Assembly: GCA_016906335.1 (NCBI GenBank)
Contig: JADEYG010000007.1
Location: 2,434,001 to 2,498,000, forward strand
Source: Novakomyces olei
Taxonomy: Eukaryota > Ascomycota > Novakomycetes > Novakomycetales > Novakomycetaceae
Reading direction: 5' to 3'
Length of the DNA: 64,000 nucleotides
This document shows, one piece after another, positions 44,917 through 58,361 of this stretch. Position numbers and translations under genes: made by a program. The stretch's first letter is position 1, and each line of letters begins with the position of its first letter. The notes under the pieces were generated by a model. The model was not told the origin of the DNA. It did not search any database and worked only from the letters and a program-made list of their open reading frames with translations.

Positions 44917-45715
44917 TTAAGCGCTGGTCGCTGAAGGCTTGTCTGTAAAAATGCTGCCAGTAGATTGACCCCATGAAGCCTTCTTTTTGTAAACCTTTTG
45001 ATCGCGCAGCCAGCGTCGATAAGACTTGACACTATCAATTTTTTCCCCATAAAAGTCGGGAACCGGGTTCGACATGGACTGACGAGATGGATCGACACGA
45101 TAACGCCGGATGCGGTCATAGAACGAGCGTTCCCGCTATTATATTAGATACGGAAATTTAAAACACACCTAGCGAGAAAAGTCCAGAGAACTTGGGAGCC
45201 TCTGATACACAAAAAGACTGAGCAATAGAATCCTTGAGCACACAACAAAATAGACAGATAATAGACAACAAATCCAACAAAAATCAATCCAACAAAAATA
45301 AACACAAGAAACTTACTTGAGCCATAGAACGAGCCCGACGGCGGTGTAGTAAACGCCAGCAAGTGTGTCCAAAAATTGGCCCCAGAAGCCAGCCCAAAGC
45401 ACCACAGCCAACAATAGCGGCACCGTAAACAATAAGGGGATCCATGCCCATAATAGTCTGTGCCGGATCGATTTCTACGATTGCAAGCTGTGCGAATCCG
45501 AGACCGAGCCCGGCAAGTGTGGTTGGAACCGAGGCCACAAGGCCAAAGAGCCTACGCTGCTTGCGCAGGCGGAAAAACTCATTCCACGAGATCATCTCAT
45601 CGTTACTTTGACTAGAGCTTGCACTGGTCGCGGCTTTCCGTACGCTACCAAGTAAGTGGGAGCGGGGTGCGATACGCACCGGCGCCGTGTACAAGCCTAT
45701 TGCTCGAGTCCACAT
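44917..45715 (-). CDS. PAM17: Presequence translocase-associated motor subunit Pam17
   Basis: Subunit of the TIM23 import motor in the mitochondrial inner membrane. Exons 45317-45715 and 44917-45135, 205 aa (yeast 197), joined in phase 0 over a 181-nt intron (GTAAGT..TAATAG). An Arg/Ser presequence (MWTRAIGLYTAPVRIAPRSH) precedes MISWNEFFRLRKQRR; two membrane segments follow (LFGLVASVPTTLAGLGLGFA and LIVYGAAIVGCGALGWLLGP) separated by the signature EIDPAQTIMGMDP. Exon 2 carries the conserved matrix part: RRYRVDPSRQSMSNPVPDFY, GEKIDSVKSYRRWLRDQ. Confidence 0.95.
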
Positions 45716-47478
<1,763 letters not shown>

Positions 47479-47700
47479 AATTCAATTTAACAAAACTAAG
47501 AATAAAAAGAAAGAAAAGACAAAAAAAATAATGTTGGAGTTTTAGGGGAAAATAGGAAAAGTGGCATATCTCGCAATGCGCGTTTCCCTATTAAAAAGTG
47601 TTTTTATTACTTAATATCCTGTCAAGCAGCAGGTTCATTATACGCTATTGCTAGTGAATATCCTATTCATATCCCTTGCATTGTCAAGTTGCCAATTTCT

Positions 47701-47864
47701 TCAGTGTGGCCTCTTCAATTTTGTTAAATTCAAAAATTTCAGTGGTCGTTTTTGTACCAGTTCTTCTTTGATTAGTTCTAAATTTAAAGGCATTCTGTAA
47801 TCGAGACCTCCTTGACGTGCCCAGTAGATCTTGCCTTTTGCAGCAATAGCACACTTGTCAGCGC
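47701..47864 (-). CDS. Terminal exon of an unrecognised small protein
   Basis: Exon 47701-47864 starts after a TTTTACAG acceptor in phase 1 and reads ADKCAIAAKGKIYWARQGGL, then DYRMPLNLELIKEELVQKRP, LKFLNLTKLKRPH and TGA. The basic, compact look suits a mitochondrial ribosomal or assembly protein, but I recognise no family. Upstream exons are not resolved: candidate coding on the same strand at about 47945-48040 reads AWSKVIFFHRPSYAFGLGVF before a stop. A TTAGGG-type box pair at 48084-48102 lies just beyond. Confidence 0.45.
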
Positions 47865-48083
47865 CTGTAAAATAATCAAAATTCTACCTTGTCAAAACCT
47901 GCTAGCACGTCAAAGTTCAATAGTTTTATTCATCTCTAAAGTTGAATAATGAGGCACTGGTTATGTAAGAAAGAAAAACTCCCAAACCAAAGGCGTATGA
48001 TGGACGGTGAAAGAAGATCACTTTAGACCATGCAATTCTACTTCAGCCTCTAATTTAATGCTGCACCACAAGGAAGTAAACCA

Positions 48084-48102
48084 TTAGGGTTAGTTAGGGT
48101 TA
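48084..48102 (+). promoter_or_regulatory. Split TTAGGG-type box between the small orphan and GPD
   Basis: TTAGGGTTAGTTAGGGTTA, 191 bp upstream of the GPD start. Identical in layout to the box at 21232 and the reverse complement of the one at 36161. Confidence 0.5.
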
Positions 48103-48292
48103 CTACTTATTAATTTTATCTAGCCAATAATTTTTACCAATTTAGCCAACCATTTTTGGGGAACGCAATAGATAAACAGGAGTGAAATCCCGTAAGATGT
48201 GTACATTAAATCATAAATAATACTTGTCTGGAGACGTGTGAATGAGTGAGCATAGTTCACGAGACTTCTCACCGTAAATCAAGTGAAGTTAC

Positions 48293-49965
48293 ATGACTGC
48301 AGCAGCAAGACTTTCTTTATGCTCGCGGCATTTAGCTTCTGCCGGTAATATTGAATCATTTGCAGCAGCATATTCTGCGAGAAAAGTGAGAACAATGGCA
48401 AAGAAACTGCAGGTATGCCTTATTGGCTCAGGCAACTGGTACGATTCATCCAATGGTCATTCTGACGTCTCTTGCTTCTTGTCTAACAATCTCCAGGGGA
48501 TCTGTTATCTCAAAAATAATGGGCGAGAACGTAGTCGAGCACCCAGACGTGTTTGAACAATCAATCCCAATGTGGGTTTACGAGGAGACAGTAGAGTATA
48601 AGGGCGAACAGCGGCGGCTTACCGACATCATCAACGAGGAGCATGAAAATATCAAATATTTGCCGGGAATAAAATTACCAAATATTGTCCATGCTGAACC
48701 CGATATCACTAAAGTCGGCTCCGTTGCGGATCTTTTGATATTTGTGATTCCCCACCAGGTATTCATGCCCCCTTTTTGAACAAGACGACGGATATGCTTA
48801 AATTGTTTAACAAAGCCGCGCAAAACAAACTAAATAAACAAAGGATAAAACGAACACAACAATAAATAAGGATAACAACCCAAAAGACCTTTAAATGGCT
48901 TTGAATCAACTTTACTAATAAAAGTTCACATCACGCATTTGCGACCAGCTAAAATCGGTTATCAAACCATCTGTGCAAGCATTATCTTGCATTAAAGGCG
49001 TTGCTGTTTCAAAACATGGAATTGAACTTATGCCACAGGCTATCCGGGAAAAGCTGGGTATATACTGCGGACAGTTGTCAGGAGCAAATATAGCAAACGA
49101 AGTAGCGCAGGGCCGGTTTAGCGAAACAACGATTGCCTGGGCTCCACCAGCAGAAACCCAAGATCCAATCTCTAAAGACGTGATACGACAGCTTTTCTAT
49201 CGTGATTATTTCCACATTGGAATCGTTGATGATTTGCCCAGCGTTTGTCTTGGTGGTGCGTTAAAAAACATTGTAGCCGTGGCCGCTGGGTTCGTTGACG
49301 GACTTGGATGGGGTGACAATGCCAAGGCGGCAGTTATGCGAAAAGGTCTGTTTAATTTCAAGTTGACTGAAATTCATTTCTTCTGGAGTTTACTGTTTAT
49401 TGCTTTGGTCTCTAATTGTGTTTTGAATTATTCTTTGTTCAGCATAACTAATACTCTTATAGGCCTGATGGAGATGAAAGAGTTTACTTTAATGTTTTTC
49501 CCGGACGCTCATCCTGATACGCTTGTTCAAGAGAGCTGTGGCGTCGGCGATCTTATAACGTCCTGTGCTGGAGGCCGAAATCATCGATGTGCCGTACAAT
49601 TTATAAAGACAAAAAAGGTATGTACTGCGCAAGTATCTTAAATAAAATTTAGACATCAAACCCGTCCTGTTTCATTCATTGTATCAATATTATATCCCAT
49701 CGTCTTCAATTGATCACGGACGCGTTTTGTTTTAGTTCTTTTTACTAGTCTTTTTATATTCATGAACTGCTCTAACATACAGTCAATGGACGAACTGGAG
49801 AAGGAATTGCTTGGCGGCCAAAAGCTACAAGGCTCGAGCACGGCCAAGGAGGTACACGAGTTTCTCGTGCACAGAGGCCTAGTTGATGAGTTTCCACTTT
49901 TCCGTTACGTTTACGAGGCGGTATTTGAAGGTGGCGATCCGAGTAGAGTGCATCTCGTCATATGA
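48293..49965 (+). CDS. GPD1: NAD-dependent glycerol-3-phosphate dehydrogenase
   Basis: Reduces dihydroxyacetone phosphate to sn-glycerol 3-phosphate (glycerol synthesis, redox balance, osmoprotection). Exons 48293-48438, 48497-48758, 48925-49345, 49463-49617, 49783-49965; 388 aa (yeast Gpd1 391), all in phase. Motifs: VCLIGSGNWGSVISKI (NAD loop across junction 1), MWVYEE, LLIFVIPHQ, KGVAVSKHGIELMP, LGGALKNIVAVAAGFVDGLG with the catalytic Lys, GLMEMKEF, ESCGVGDLITSCAGGRN, TAKEVHEFLVHRGLVDEFPL. The N-terminus contains RLSLCSRHL, a perfect PTS2 (R-L-x5-H-L) at residues 6-14, matching RLNLTSGHL of yeast Gpd1. Introns 58, 166, 117 and 165 nt. GPD1 versus GPD2 cannot be decided, but the PTS2 favours the Gpd1 label. 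Confidence 0.95.
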
Positions 49966-50782
49966 AGCACGCCCACATAAACTTTTTCTCTGCATTTCAT
50001 TTAGTTCATTAATTATCTTGCCTGTCAGGCATAGCGTACAAGTAATTAGTAAATGGTAAATGGTAAATGGTAAGCAAGAACAAAATTCCTTGATTGTCTG
50101 ATTTTTGTACATGAGCAGAATTCATATGAATATTACAGGAAAAGCCGTTTTTGACAAATGACAAGTGGCTTGAATCATCCAGACTGACGTATCCTGTACC
50201 CGACTTCTGCTTGTGCATTTTAGCTAATGATTACCGCATACTGAAAAGCAGATTTGCGTAGAAAAATGCACTTGAAGGGATTTTCAACCAGATTGCACAA
50301 CGTCTACCTATTAAAGATTAGAAAGGGTCCAGGGAGTCGGACAATGGGGACATGAATACATCATTGCAACTGTAGCTGTAATTCAATTCCACATATGATT
50401 ACACTACAGCTTATTGGTAACTAGTAGACTACTCTAAACGTACACAATAATTACATCAAATAAAACCTGCCTGATTTGCTGCAGTAACCGTTTCACCATA
50501 GCACTAACTATCTGAACGGCTCTTTTTGAATCCTTTTGGATCCTTTTGAATTTTTTTAATCTAATGTAATTCTTATTTAACCAAATTTGCAATAGTACTA
50601 AATTCGTAAACCCTATAATATTCAAGTGGAATTCTGATATAACTTACTTGTACGGGGAAAGGAGACTTTCAGCTTATAATACTGCCTGATACCTACAATC
50701 ATCATCATATGTCAAATTGGCCTGTTGGAGGCTTATTGACAAAAGGTGCGCAGTAGATTGCGCTGCGACGCATACAGCATAA
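49966..50782. other. Intergenic region, nothing certain
   Basis: Between GPD and SDS23. A small tandem GGTAAATGGTAAAT at about 50050-50070. No supported gene. Confidence 0.5.
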
Positions 50783-52676
50783 ATGTCGACCGGCAGACGG
50801 AGCTCTTCGATCGTGCGCGGCTCTAATGCGGCCAGCTCGGCTACAGCATCCGCTATGGCGAACATTAGCATATACGATCTGCTAGCTACGCCTCCCATTA
50901 ACCCCCACGATGTGCCACCGAGCCGCGAATGGCAGCACGTGCCAGCCTCTGAACTGGTCAAGGGGCAGACTGTATACTGGATCGACAAGCAGACGCCAGT
51001 TGAAGAAGCCTGCCAGGTATTTTTCTCATTTTTTTACTAGGGTTTATCAAGGCATTACTATTCTCTATATTATAGATCAGCTTTACTAGAGGAGCAAGCC
51101 TTGGCTGCTTTGGTCTAATCTTGCCTTTTCTTTGGCTGATTGCTTTACTGACTGATTTGATTTTCAATATTGTCTCATGCCTATCTCAATTTCTATGGAT
51201 CTAATCATAAAGACTCTGGTGGAACACGATCTTCTCTGCCTACTCATACGCACTGCTCCGGGCGTTAATCAGTGTGCTGGCGTTTTTGATTACTCGGACA
51301 TTATTGCCTTTTTGCTGCTCGTTCTGGGTCACGGGAATCCCGATACCGCGAATGATTTCTCCCGGCTCGTCAAGACGGCTCGGCAGGGCGGGCAAGTTCC
51401 GGTCTCAATGGTAATATTAAATAACAAATCATGTATTATGACAAAAAGAAGGATATCTGTTTTTATAATTCAAGCCTCAAAGTTGAATGCGAATAAGGGA
51501 CTACAGGTTTATGAATGAAAGCTTATGGCAAATTTAATAGAGGCAAAAACTGACAATGCAGGTATCCGATCTCGGGCAAAAAGACCCATTTCTCGCCTTT
51601 TCCGAGACGGTTAAGATTGGAGAGCTCGCAGATATTTTGGGTACGGGTGTACGGCGAGTCGCGATCACGCGCCATGGCTCTAGCGAAGTAATCGGAATCT
51701 TCTCACAACAACGGCTCGTCAAGTACCTGTGGGACCACGCTCGTTATTTCCATGCTACAGAAGCGCTCTATTCTCGAACCGTTCGGGAATTACAGCTAGG
51801 AAGTAACCATGTCATTTCTATTCCCGGTGACGCAAAGGTGCTAGAAGCATTTGAGTCAATGAGTAAGTGCTTGCCGATGCCTTTGTCTTGTTTACACATT
51901 GTACCTTGTCCGGAAATATCATGCATTTTGTCATCTATAATATTACCGTGTTCCTTTAATTTTGATTTATTATATTACATTGCCAATTGATAATAATTAT
52001 CTAACGTCAAGACACACACGGCATCTCGTCGCTGGCGGTGGTAGACCACCAGGGTTATCTACTGGGCAATATATCTGCTGTTGACGTAAAATATGTGACA
52101 CGATCATCATCGGCTCACTTGCTCAATGCACCAGCTTCGCACTATCTTTCCGTTATAAAGTACGAACAAGGGCTCCGCGATGGAAAAGACTCGGCTCCAC
52201 ACTTTAGCATTAAATCGTCCAGTACACTCGGCTACACTGTGGCTAAACTCGTGGCCACGAAAACTCACCGGCTTTGGATGGTTAGTGGAGGGACAAGCTC
52301 TACTCCGGCGTCTGCTAATGGAGCAAATGCCAGTGCTACGGCAGTTCAGAGTTCCCCGCAGTCGACACATTCTACTCTTTCCCCCTCTGTAGTTGCTCCT
52401 GCTGTCGTTACTCCAACTTCGCCTCCTCTTGCTGCTACAGTTTACAGTCCAACACCGCCGTCTACTCCAGGCCACGCCTCTGTACCAGCTGCACCGGGGA
52501 GCCAGGGCGGCCTTTTACAGGGCGTCGTCTCGCTGACTGACGTGCTGGGTGCCTTTGTCCGGTCGATTGGTGGATCAGTCGATCCGACGGAGGCCCGTGA
52601 AGTACGTAGACGCCGAACAAGCAGCACTTCTACAAATACCGAACGGCCTGTAGTCGAACGGCCGGCTCGGAAATAG
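50783..52676 (+). CDS. SDS23: CBS-domain protein Sds23/Sds24
   Basis: Four-CBS-domain protein; S. pombe Sds23/Moc1 binds and restrains PP2A-type phosphatases and is linked to nutrient control of the cell cycle. Exons 50783-51016, 51213-51410, 51562-51862, 52012-52676; 465 aa, phases fit. Motifs: SIYDLLATPP, REWQHVPASELV, VEEACQTLVEHDLLCLLI, FDYSDIIAFLLLVLGHGNPD, VSDLGQKDPFLAFSETVKIG, GVRRVAITRHGSSEVIGIFS, QQRLVKYLWDHARYF, GISSLAVVDHQGYLLGNISA, KLVATKTHRLWMV and a Ser/Thr/Pro linker before GVVSLTDVLGAFVRS. These align along the whole length with yeast Sds23. Introns 196, 151 and 149 nt; the second acceptor is CTGACAATGCAG. Confidence 0.93.
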
Positions 52677-53530
52677 TACTGGGCCGTAGTGGCCAATCTC
52701 TATCTTGTTCATCCCTAATTTCCCATTATTTTCTTATTTCCCGACTTGCTTACTATTTAAATTTGTTTGTATTTTTTTAACTCTCTTCCTTGTCTTGTAT
52801 CTCTTTTTAACAGTGTGATTTTCTCTTATTTTCTTTTGCAGTTTGACGGTTTGTGCTCATCTTTTTTTCATGCGAATACAATCTTGCCAGTGTGCAAGGT
52901 CTGCAACTATCTTGTCCGAGAGCCACCTCAGCCTTTTGCTGCATTGTGGTCGTGTTCAATACCGAGACATTGATTTTGCCGGACGCAGTATTAGCCTAAT
53001 TGAAAGTGTCTCAACTATTTGCCGTGTTGCCGTGTACCTTCTAGTCTTGATAATAACAAGTCACTGTGACTAGTGGTGTCTTGGTATAGTATTGGCCTGA
53101 AATTGTCGGGAGGAAATATGGCTATTAGATGAATGAAAAGATTTAAAAAGGTACAATTTCGTTACTGTCGAGCACCGCGACCGCACCATGTTTATATTAA
53201 TCAATTCGCTAAAAATAACGCAAACTTGTTTGTGCAAAATCTATGGCAGTCCTGTCAACACGAAAGCATATGCGCGAATACGCTTGATATAGAAACCCCG
53301 CATAATTAGAGCGAGATATCGAGACCAAAAAAAAAAGGCAAAATGACAGATGGTAAGTAAATAAAAAGTAGGAGAAACAACGACGATTGTATATAAACAG
53401 CAATAACCGTTCGTCAAAGACTCTTGTCAAAGACTCCTTGACGAGACTAGTCTATGACGAGAGTCTTTGAATAAAGCAAGTACAAGTACAAAGAGGCACA
53501 AGCCCAGCCAGCCTCGGGCGCCACTCACCG
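52677..53530. other. Convergent intergenic region with an inverted repeat
   Basis: T-rich SDS23 3' flank, then no gene. Inverted repeat at 53414-53428 and 53456-53470 is listed separately. Confidence 0.5.
53414..53470. repeat. 15-bp inverted repeat near the DUF3431 gene 3' end
   Basis: TCAAAGACTCTTGTC at 53414-53428 pairs with GACGAGAGTCTTTGA at 53456-53470 (one G:T or mismatch position), separated by 27 nt that include the palindrome AGACTAGTCT. It lies about 60 bp beyond the stop codon of the minus-strand gene and could form a 3'-end stem-loop or be a relic of a small element. Confidence 0.6.
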
Positions 53531-54382
53531 CTACCCCCTGAGGCGCAGTACGTCTCCGGTCTGAGCCTTGGCAGGGCAGGAGTCGTTGTACAGTTGGCAT
53601 TTGCACTCCTCAACGGTGGGGCATGAAACGTGAGGTTGGCCAAACATAATGTGCCAGGTGTACTCCATGACTCGGCCAGAGACAGACGAAGGCAGTTCAC
53701 TCTGCGCCAGCCACACCAGAGTCTCCTTGTAAAACGCGAGCGGCCTGTTCCTGACGACGCGTCCAGAGACGACAAACTGGGAGCAGCAAGGTGCCCCCAC
53801 CACATCGGGCAGAGGACCCAGCCAGTGGCCAAAGTGCCGATTCCAGGCGCCCGGGTACGATTCTTCCGGCTGCCTCCCCGAGTTTATACGGGACGTGTCT
53901 ATCTCCACGATGCAGCCGGGCACCCAGTCGCAGCGCAGGCTGTGGTAGCCAAGCGTATCCCGAACCCGATCCCACTGTACGTGGTTCAGCGTCTCCACAA
54001 GATCGCCGTTGAAGACGTCGTGGTGCCATGCGTTGCGGTGCCAATGGACAAAGGCAATTGTCTCTGGCAGAGAGTCATAGTTGTCCACTATATAGCTCAG
54101 GTAGGCGGCTGCCTCGTTGCCACGCTGCACATGCGGCCGGTTGGGGCCGTATGGCGCGTCTGTTACATAGAGCTTGTAAGGCACACTCAGCTCGTCGAGC
54201 CACTGTGTATCGTCCTCCGCCCGGCAGACTGCGACCACTACTCGCGGCTGCGAAGGGTGCCACCTGTGCAGCCGTATACTGCTGTTTTCATGGAGCGACA
54301 GGAGGAACAGAGCCGTGGCTGCTGCTCCCGCTACTATTGCTGCAAGTACTCTTACTTGCAGCCGCCTTAGAGGTATTTGCAT
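53531..54382 (-). CDS. DUF3431 type II membrane protein
   Basis: 283 aa from the first ATG (54382); an in-frame non-ATG extension to 54481 is disregarded. Short basic N-terminus (MQIPLRRLQVR) and one membrane anchor (VLAAIVAGAAATALFLLSL), so lumenal/Golgi orientation is expected. The fungal DUF3431 domain follows: RVVVAVCRAEDDTQWLDELS, YKLYVTDAPYG, GNEAAAYLSYIVDNYDSLPE, TIAFVHWHRNAWHHD, SLRCDWVPGCIVEID, AWNRHFGHWLGP, CSQFVVSGRVVRNRPLAFYK, VMEYTWHIMFG. The family is thought to contain glycosyltransferase-like enzymes of fungi; no reaction is proven. GC content (about 55-60%) is higher than the neighbours. Confidence 0.88.
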   Translation of the reverse strand: MQIPLRRLQVRVLAAIVAGAAATALFLLSLHENSSIRLHRWHPSQPRVVVAVCRAEDDTQWLDELSVPYKLYVTDAPYGPNRPHVQRGNEAAAYLSYIVDNYDSLPETIAFVHWHRNAWHHDVFNGDLVETLNHVQWDRVRDTLGYHSLRCDWVPGCIVEIDTSRINSGRQPEESYPGAWNRHFGHWLGPLPDVVGAPCCSQFVVSGRVVRNRPLAFYKETLVWLAQSELPSSVSGRVMEYTWHIMFGQPHVSCPTVEECKCQLYNDSCPAKAQTGDVLRLRG

Positions 54383-54879
54383 GGCGACCAGAGAGTCGGC
54401 AAGAGAGTCGGCCTCAGAATTGGCCAAAGAATTAGCCTCGAATTGTACAAGCTCTATTATTTGAAACAATTCTGTCTGCACTTAACCCTGAAATCTCCAA
54501 ATTCTTCTCAAGCCTTTACCAGAGCTTACATGTATATTTAATTTATTGAATAATATATACATATATATATATGTCCCTGATCGCCACTGAGCTTGGACCT
54601 TTACAATTCGTTATTACAGTCAGATAGTTAGTTCAACCGTTAAATTTTCGAAGTAAATATTAGTGTTTAGACTAGAAACAATTCTCCGTCCGTTTAATAT
54701 TACCTGTACGAGCAAATATAGCGTGTGATTTATACATTTATTATATATGTGGAAACTCTTAGTAGCTTGCAGGTACCACGGCGATAATAGGATACGGTTT
54801 AGGGTTAAATCTTTATTAGGGTTAAAATTTAAATCTTTTTTTCCCTTATGCGATAATCCAAACTTTTTTCCTCTACACA
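54383..54879. other. Divergent promoter region of DUF3431 gene and KRE33
   Basis: (TA)n near 54553-54575. Two TTAGGGTT boxes lie close to the KRE33 start (listed separately). No gene. Confidence 0.55.
54799..54824 (+). promoter_or_regulatory. Two TTAGGGTTAAA boxes upstream of KRE33
   Basis: TTAGGGTTAAA at 54799-54809 and again at 54816-54826, 81 and 64 bp before the KRE33 start. Boxes of this kind close to the start of a ribosome-biogenesis gene fit Tbf1-type control known in other yeasts; the role here is inference. Confidence 0.5.
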
Positions 54880-57800
54880 ATGCCTTCCAAGGCAATAGAT
54901 TCGCGCATACCTGCGCTCCTGAAGAACAATGTTCAGGTACGACAAAACGTATTTGATTTGTCTCTAATCTTTCGCACAGGAAAAAAAGCGCAGTTTTTTC
55001 GTTATCGTTGGCGACCGCGGTCGCGAACAAATCGTAAACTTGCACTATCTTTTGGGCAAAATGCAAATCACAGCACGGCCCAATGTTTTGTGGATGTACA
55101 AGAAAGACCTGCTTGGATTCACAAGGTAAGGTTTACGTTTCTGGCTATTTTTTTTAGTGCTTTTGCATTTTCTCCGTGGCAAGTTTCACTCTCTCTTTGC
55201 CTTGTTGTCTAGTGCAATTCTGCGTTGCACAGTGCTGCATTATGTCGCGTTTAAATTTTGGTAGAATTACTATTCAATCGTGCGGGCAATTCACACTGGC
55301 TTAGCGCCATTATTTTCTTGCACTATTGCTAAGGGACAATAGCCACCGGAAAAAACGAGAAAACAAAATCAAGCGTGAAGTCAAACGCGGTATTCGCGAG
55401 GCAAACCAGGAAGACCCTTTCGAGCTGTTTGTATCGGTAACAGATATCCGCTACTGTTATTACAAAGAGTCAGACAAAATCCTGGGCCAAACTTTTGGCA
55501 TGCTGGTACTGCAAGACTTTGAAGCTCTAACGCCAAACTTACTGGCTCGTACAATTGAAACTGTACAGGGCGGCGGGGCCGTTGTTCTCCTACTCAAAAG
55601 CATGACTTCACTCAAACAGCTTTACACTATGAGCATGGACGTGCATGCTCGTTATCGTACGGAAGCCCACGGCGATGTGGTTTCCCGGTTCAATGAGCGC
55701 TTTATCCTTTCACTTGCCTCGTGCTCTAGTTGCCTCGTCGTGGACGATGAACTGAATGTGCTCCCACTTTCCGGTGCTAGAAACGTTAAACCCCTGCCTG
55801 CTACTGATTCAGAGTCTGGAAGCACTAACCAGCAAGAGCTAAAGACAGTGAAAGACCAGCTAAAGGATACGCAGCCAGTAGGCCCGCTCGTTTCCCTCGC
55901 TCGGACACTCGATCAAGCTCAGGCAATCCTTAGTTTTGTCGAGGCAATTACGGATAAAACGTTACGCAGTACAGTAGCCTTAACGGCCGGCCGAGGCCGG
56001 GGCAAGTCAGCCGCTCTGGGTCTGGCAATTGCTGCTGCCGTTGCCCACGGCTACTCAAACATCTTTGTGACTTCACCGAGCCCAGAGAATCTAAGGACGC
56101 TTTTTGAGTTTGTGTTCAAGGGATTTGACGCCCTTCAGTACGAGGAGCATATTGACTATGATATAGTACAGTCAACTAATCCTGCCTTTAATAAGGCTAT
56201 TGTTAGGGTTAACGTGTTTCGGCAGCATCGCCAAACTATCCAGTACATTCAGCCTCGCGACGCTCATGTCCTGGGACAGGCAGAGCTCGTTATCATCGAC
56301 GAGGCAGCTGCTATACCTCTGCCACTAGTTAAGAACTTGTTGGGTCCCTACCTTGTATTTATGGCGTCAACTATAAACGGGTACGAGGGCACAGGCCGGT
56401 CGCTATCGCTCAAGTTGATTCAGCAGTTACGTGAACAGTCGCGCGGCTTTGTTGCAAGACAGGACAAGAGTATTGCTTCCGCTGAAAATGGCTCCTCCAG
56501 GGATTCGAGCGCTAATGTAGGTGGACGTACACTACGTGAACTTTCTTTGCAAGAGCCGATTCGTTATGCCTCTGGCGACGCTGTGGAGCAGTGGCTAAAC
56601 AAGCTTCTGTGCCTTGACGCTACTACATTTGCTTCTAATACGGTTAACCCTAACCCTTTGGAAAACACTTTTGTTTCGGCAGCAGGGTTCCCCCACCCTT
56701 CGACGTGCTCTCTGTACGCGGTTAATAGGGACACACTCTTCTCCTTCCACCCCGTCTCTGAAGCCTTTTTGCACCGAATGGTGGCCTTGTACGTGTCGAG
56801 TCACTACAAAAACTCGCCCAACGATTTGCAGTTAATGTCAGATGCTCCTGCCCATCAGCTTTATGTGCTTCTGCCCCCTCAGCCAGCCAGTGATAAAGGC
56901 CACAAAGTCCCAGAGCCATTGGCTGTTATTCAGGTGGCCCTGGAAGGTGAAATATCAAAGCAGGCAATCCTGAGCAGCCTTTCCCGGGGTCAGCGAATGG
57001 ACGGAGACCTTATCCCCTATTTAATTTCTCAGCAGTACCAGGATCAAGGGTTTGCCAGGCTTGGAGGTGCCCGAATCGTTCGTATAGCCACCAGCCCTGA
57101 ATACGCGGGCAAAGGCTATGGATCTTTTGCTTTGCAATTACTAATTGATTATTTCCAGGGCAAATTTGCTCCCCTCGGAGACCGAATTGCCGAGCCACCG
57201 GGGTTGCGTCGGGTCAGCGACACCGAAATTGAAGAAGCAAACTTGCACTCTGATAACGTTCGAGTCAGGGACGCAAAGTCAATGCCTCCGCTGCTCAGTG
57301 ATCTTTCCCAAGTGCCTGCGCCCTATATTACTTACTTGGGAGTCGCCTTTGGCCTGACTTTACAACTGCACCGGTTTTGGCGACGTTCAGGATTTGTTCC
57401 GCTGTACATTAGACAAACTACAAACGATTTGACGGGAGAGCATTCTACTGTAATGCTGCGGCTATTACAGGAGAGCAATAATAACGAAACAAATAATGAT
57501 AACGAAAATGAAAACAACAATGGGAGCGAAACTACAGATCGAGAATGGTTCGCGGATTATACTCGCGACTTTTTCCGTCGCTTTGGAACGCTTTTGTCCT
57601 TCCAATTTCGTGAATTCAAAACGATTATGGCTCTCAGCGTCCTAGAATCAATCGGCAAAGGCTTTGCTTCTGCAGGGAAAGCCGAGCCTGATCTTGATGC
57701 TGTACAGCTAAGGCAGATCCTTTCCATTTTTGACTTGAAGAGGCTGGAAGCTTATGCTAATAATATGGTGGATTACCATGTCATAGTCGACCTTTTCCCA

Positions 57801-58361
57801 CAATTAGCGCACTTGTTTTTCCAGGGCCGATTGGGTGCTGGCGTGGGCCTTTCCTCTGTGCAACAGGCGATTTTGCTCGGACTTGGATTGCAGCGCAAGT
57901 CTGTTGACGATCTGGAAACGGAACTTAATCTTCCGAATAATCAGCTTTTAGCTATGCTGACCAAGATAATGCGCAAGATCTCTGGCAGATTTAGAGAGCT
58001 GGAGAAGCAAGGGCTGATTGAAAGCGAAGAAAGAGGGCCAAGTGATGGAGAAGTAAAGGTAGACGGGTCATCAAAGGCGGCTAAAATCGCGTTTGCTCCG
58101 CTGGAAAAGACGCTGGAAGAAGAAGAGGAAGAGGCGGCAGACGAAGCTCGGCAGCAGTTACGGGAAAAGCAGCGAGCTTTAATCGAAGCAATGGACTTGT
58201 CGCAGTATGCTATTGGCGATGGAGGAGACTGGGCCGAGGCAGAGACACAGATTGGAAAGGCCAGGTCGGGGACCAGTAGTGTAGTCAGCGTCAAGAGTAA
58301 CGGGGAGAAAAGGAGCCAAAAGCCGTCGGGCAAGCCTGAGCACAAGAAGCGAAAACACTAG
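54880..58361 (+). CDS. KRE33: RNA cytidine acetyltransferase (Kre33/NAT10)
   Basis: Nucleolar ATP-dependent enzyme making N4-acetylcytidine in 18S rRNA and tRNA (with Tan1), needed for small-subunit assembly. Exons 54880-54936, 54980-55125, 55343-58361; 1073 aa (yeast 1056). N-terminus MPSKAIDSRIPALLKNNVQ, then FFVIVGDRGREQIVNLHYLL and LLGFTSHRKKRENKIK across junction 2. Later: KSMTSLKQLYTMSMDVHARY, RFNERFILSLASC; helicase-type Walker A GRGRGKSA at about residues 283-290, VIIDEAAAIPLPLVK (Walker B), FMASTINGYEGTGRSLSLKL; GNAT acetyltransferase region RIATSPEYAGKGYGS near 648; tRNA-binding/basic C-terminus ending KPEHKKRKH. Introns 43 and 217 nt. Two telomere-like motifs lie in the coding sequence, at 56213-56221 and 56644-56657. 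Confidence 0.96.

Noticed and set aside
53630-54370. 246-codon plus-strand frame opposite the DUF3431 gene
   Set aside because: GC-rich antisense shadow; the minus strand has a recognisable membrane anchor and DUF3431 motifs.
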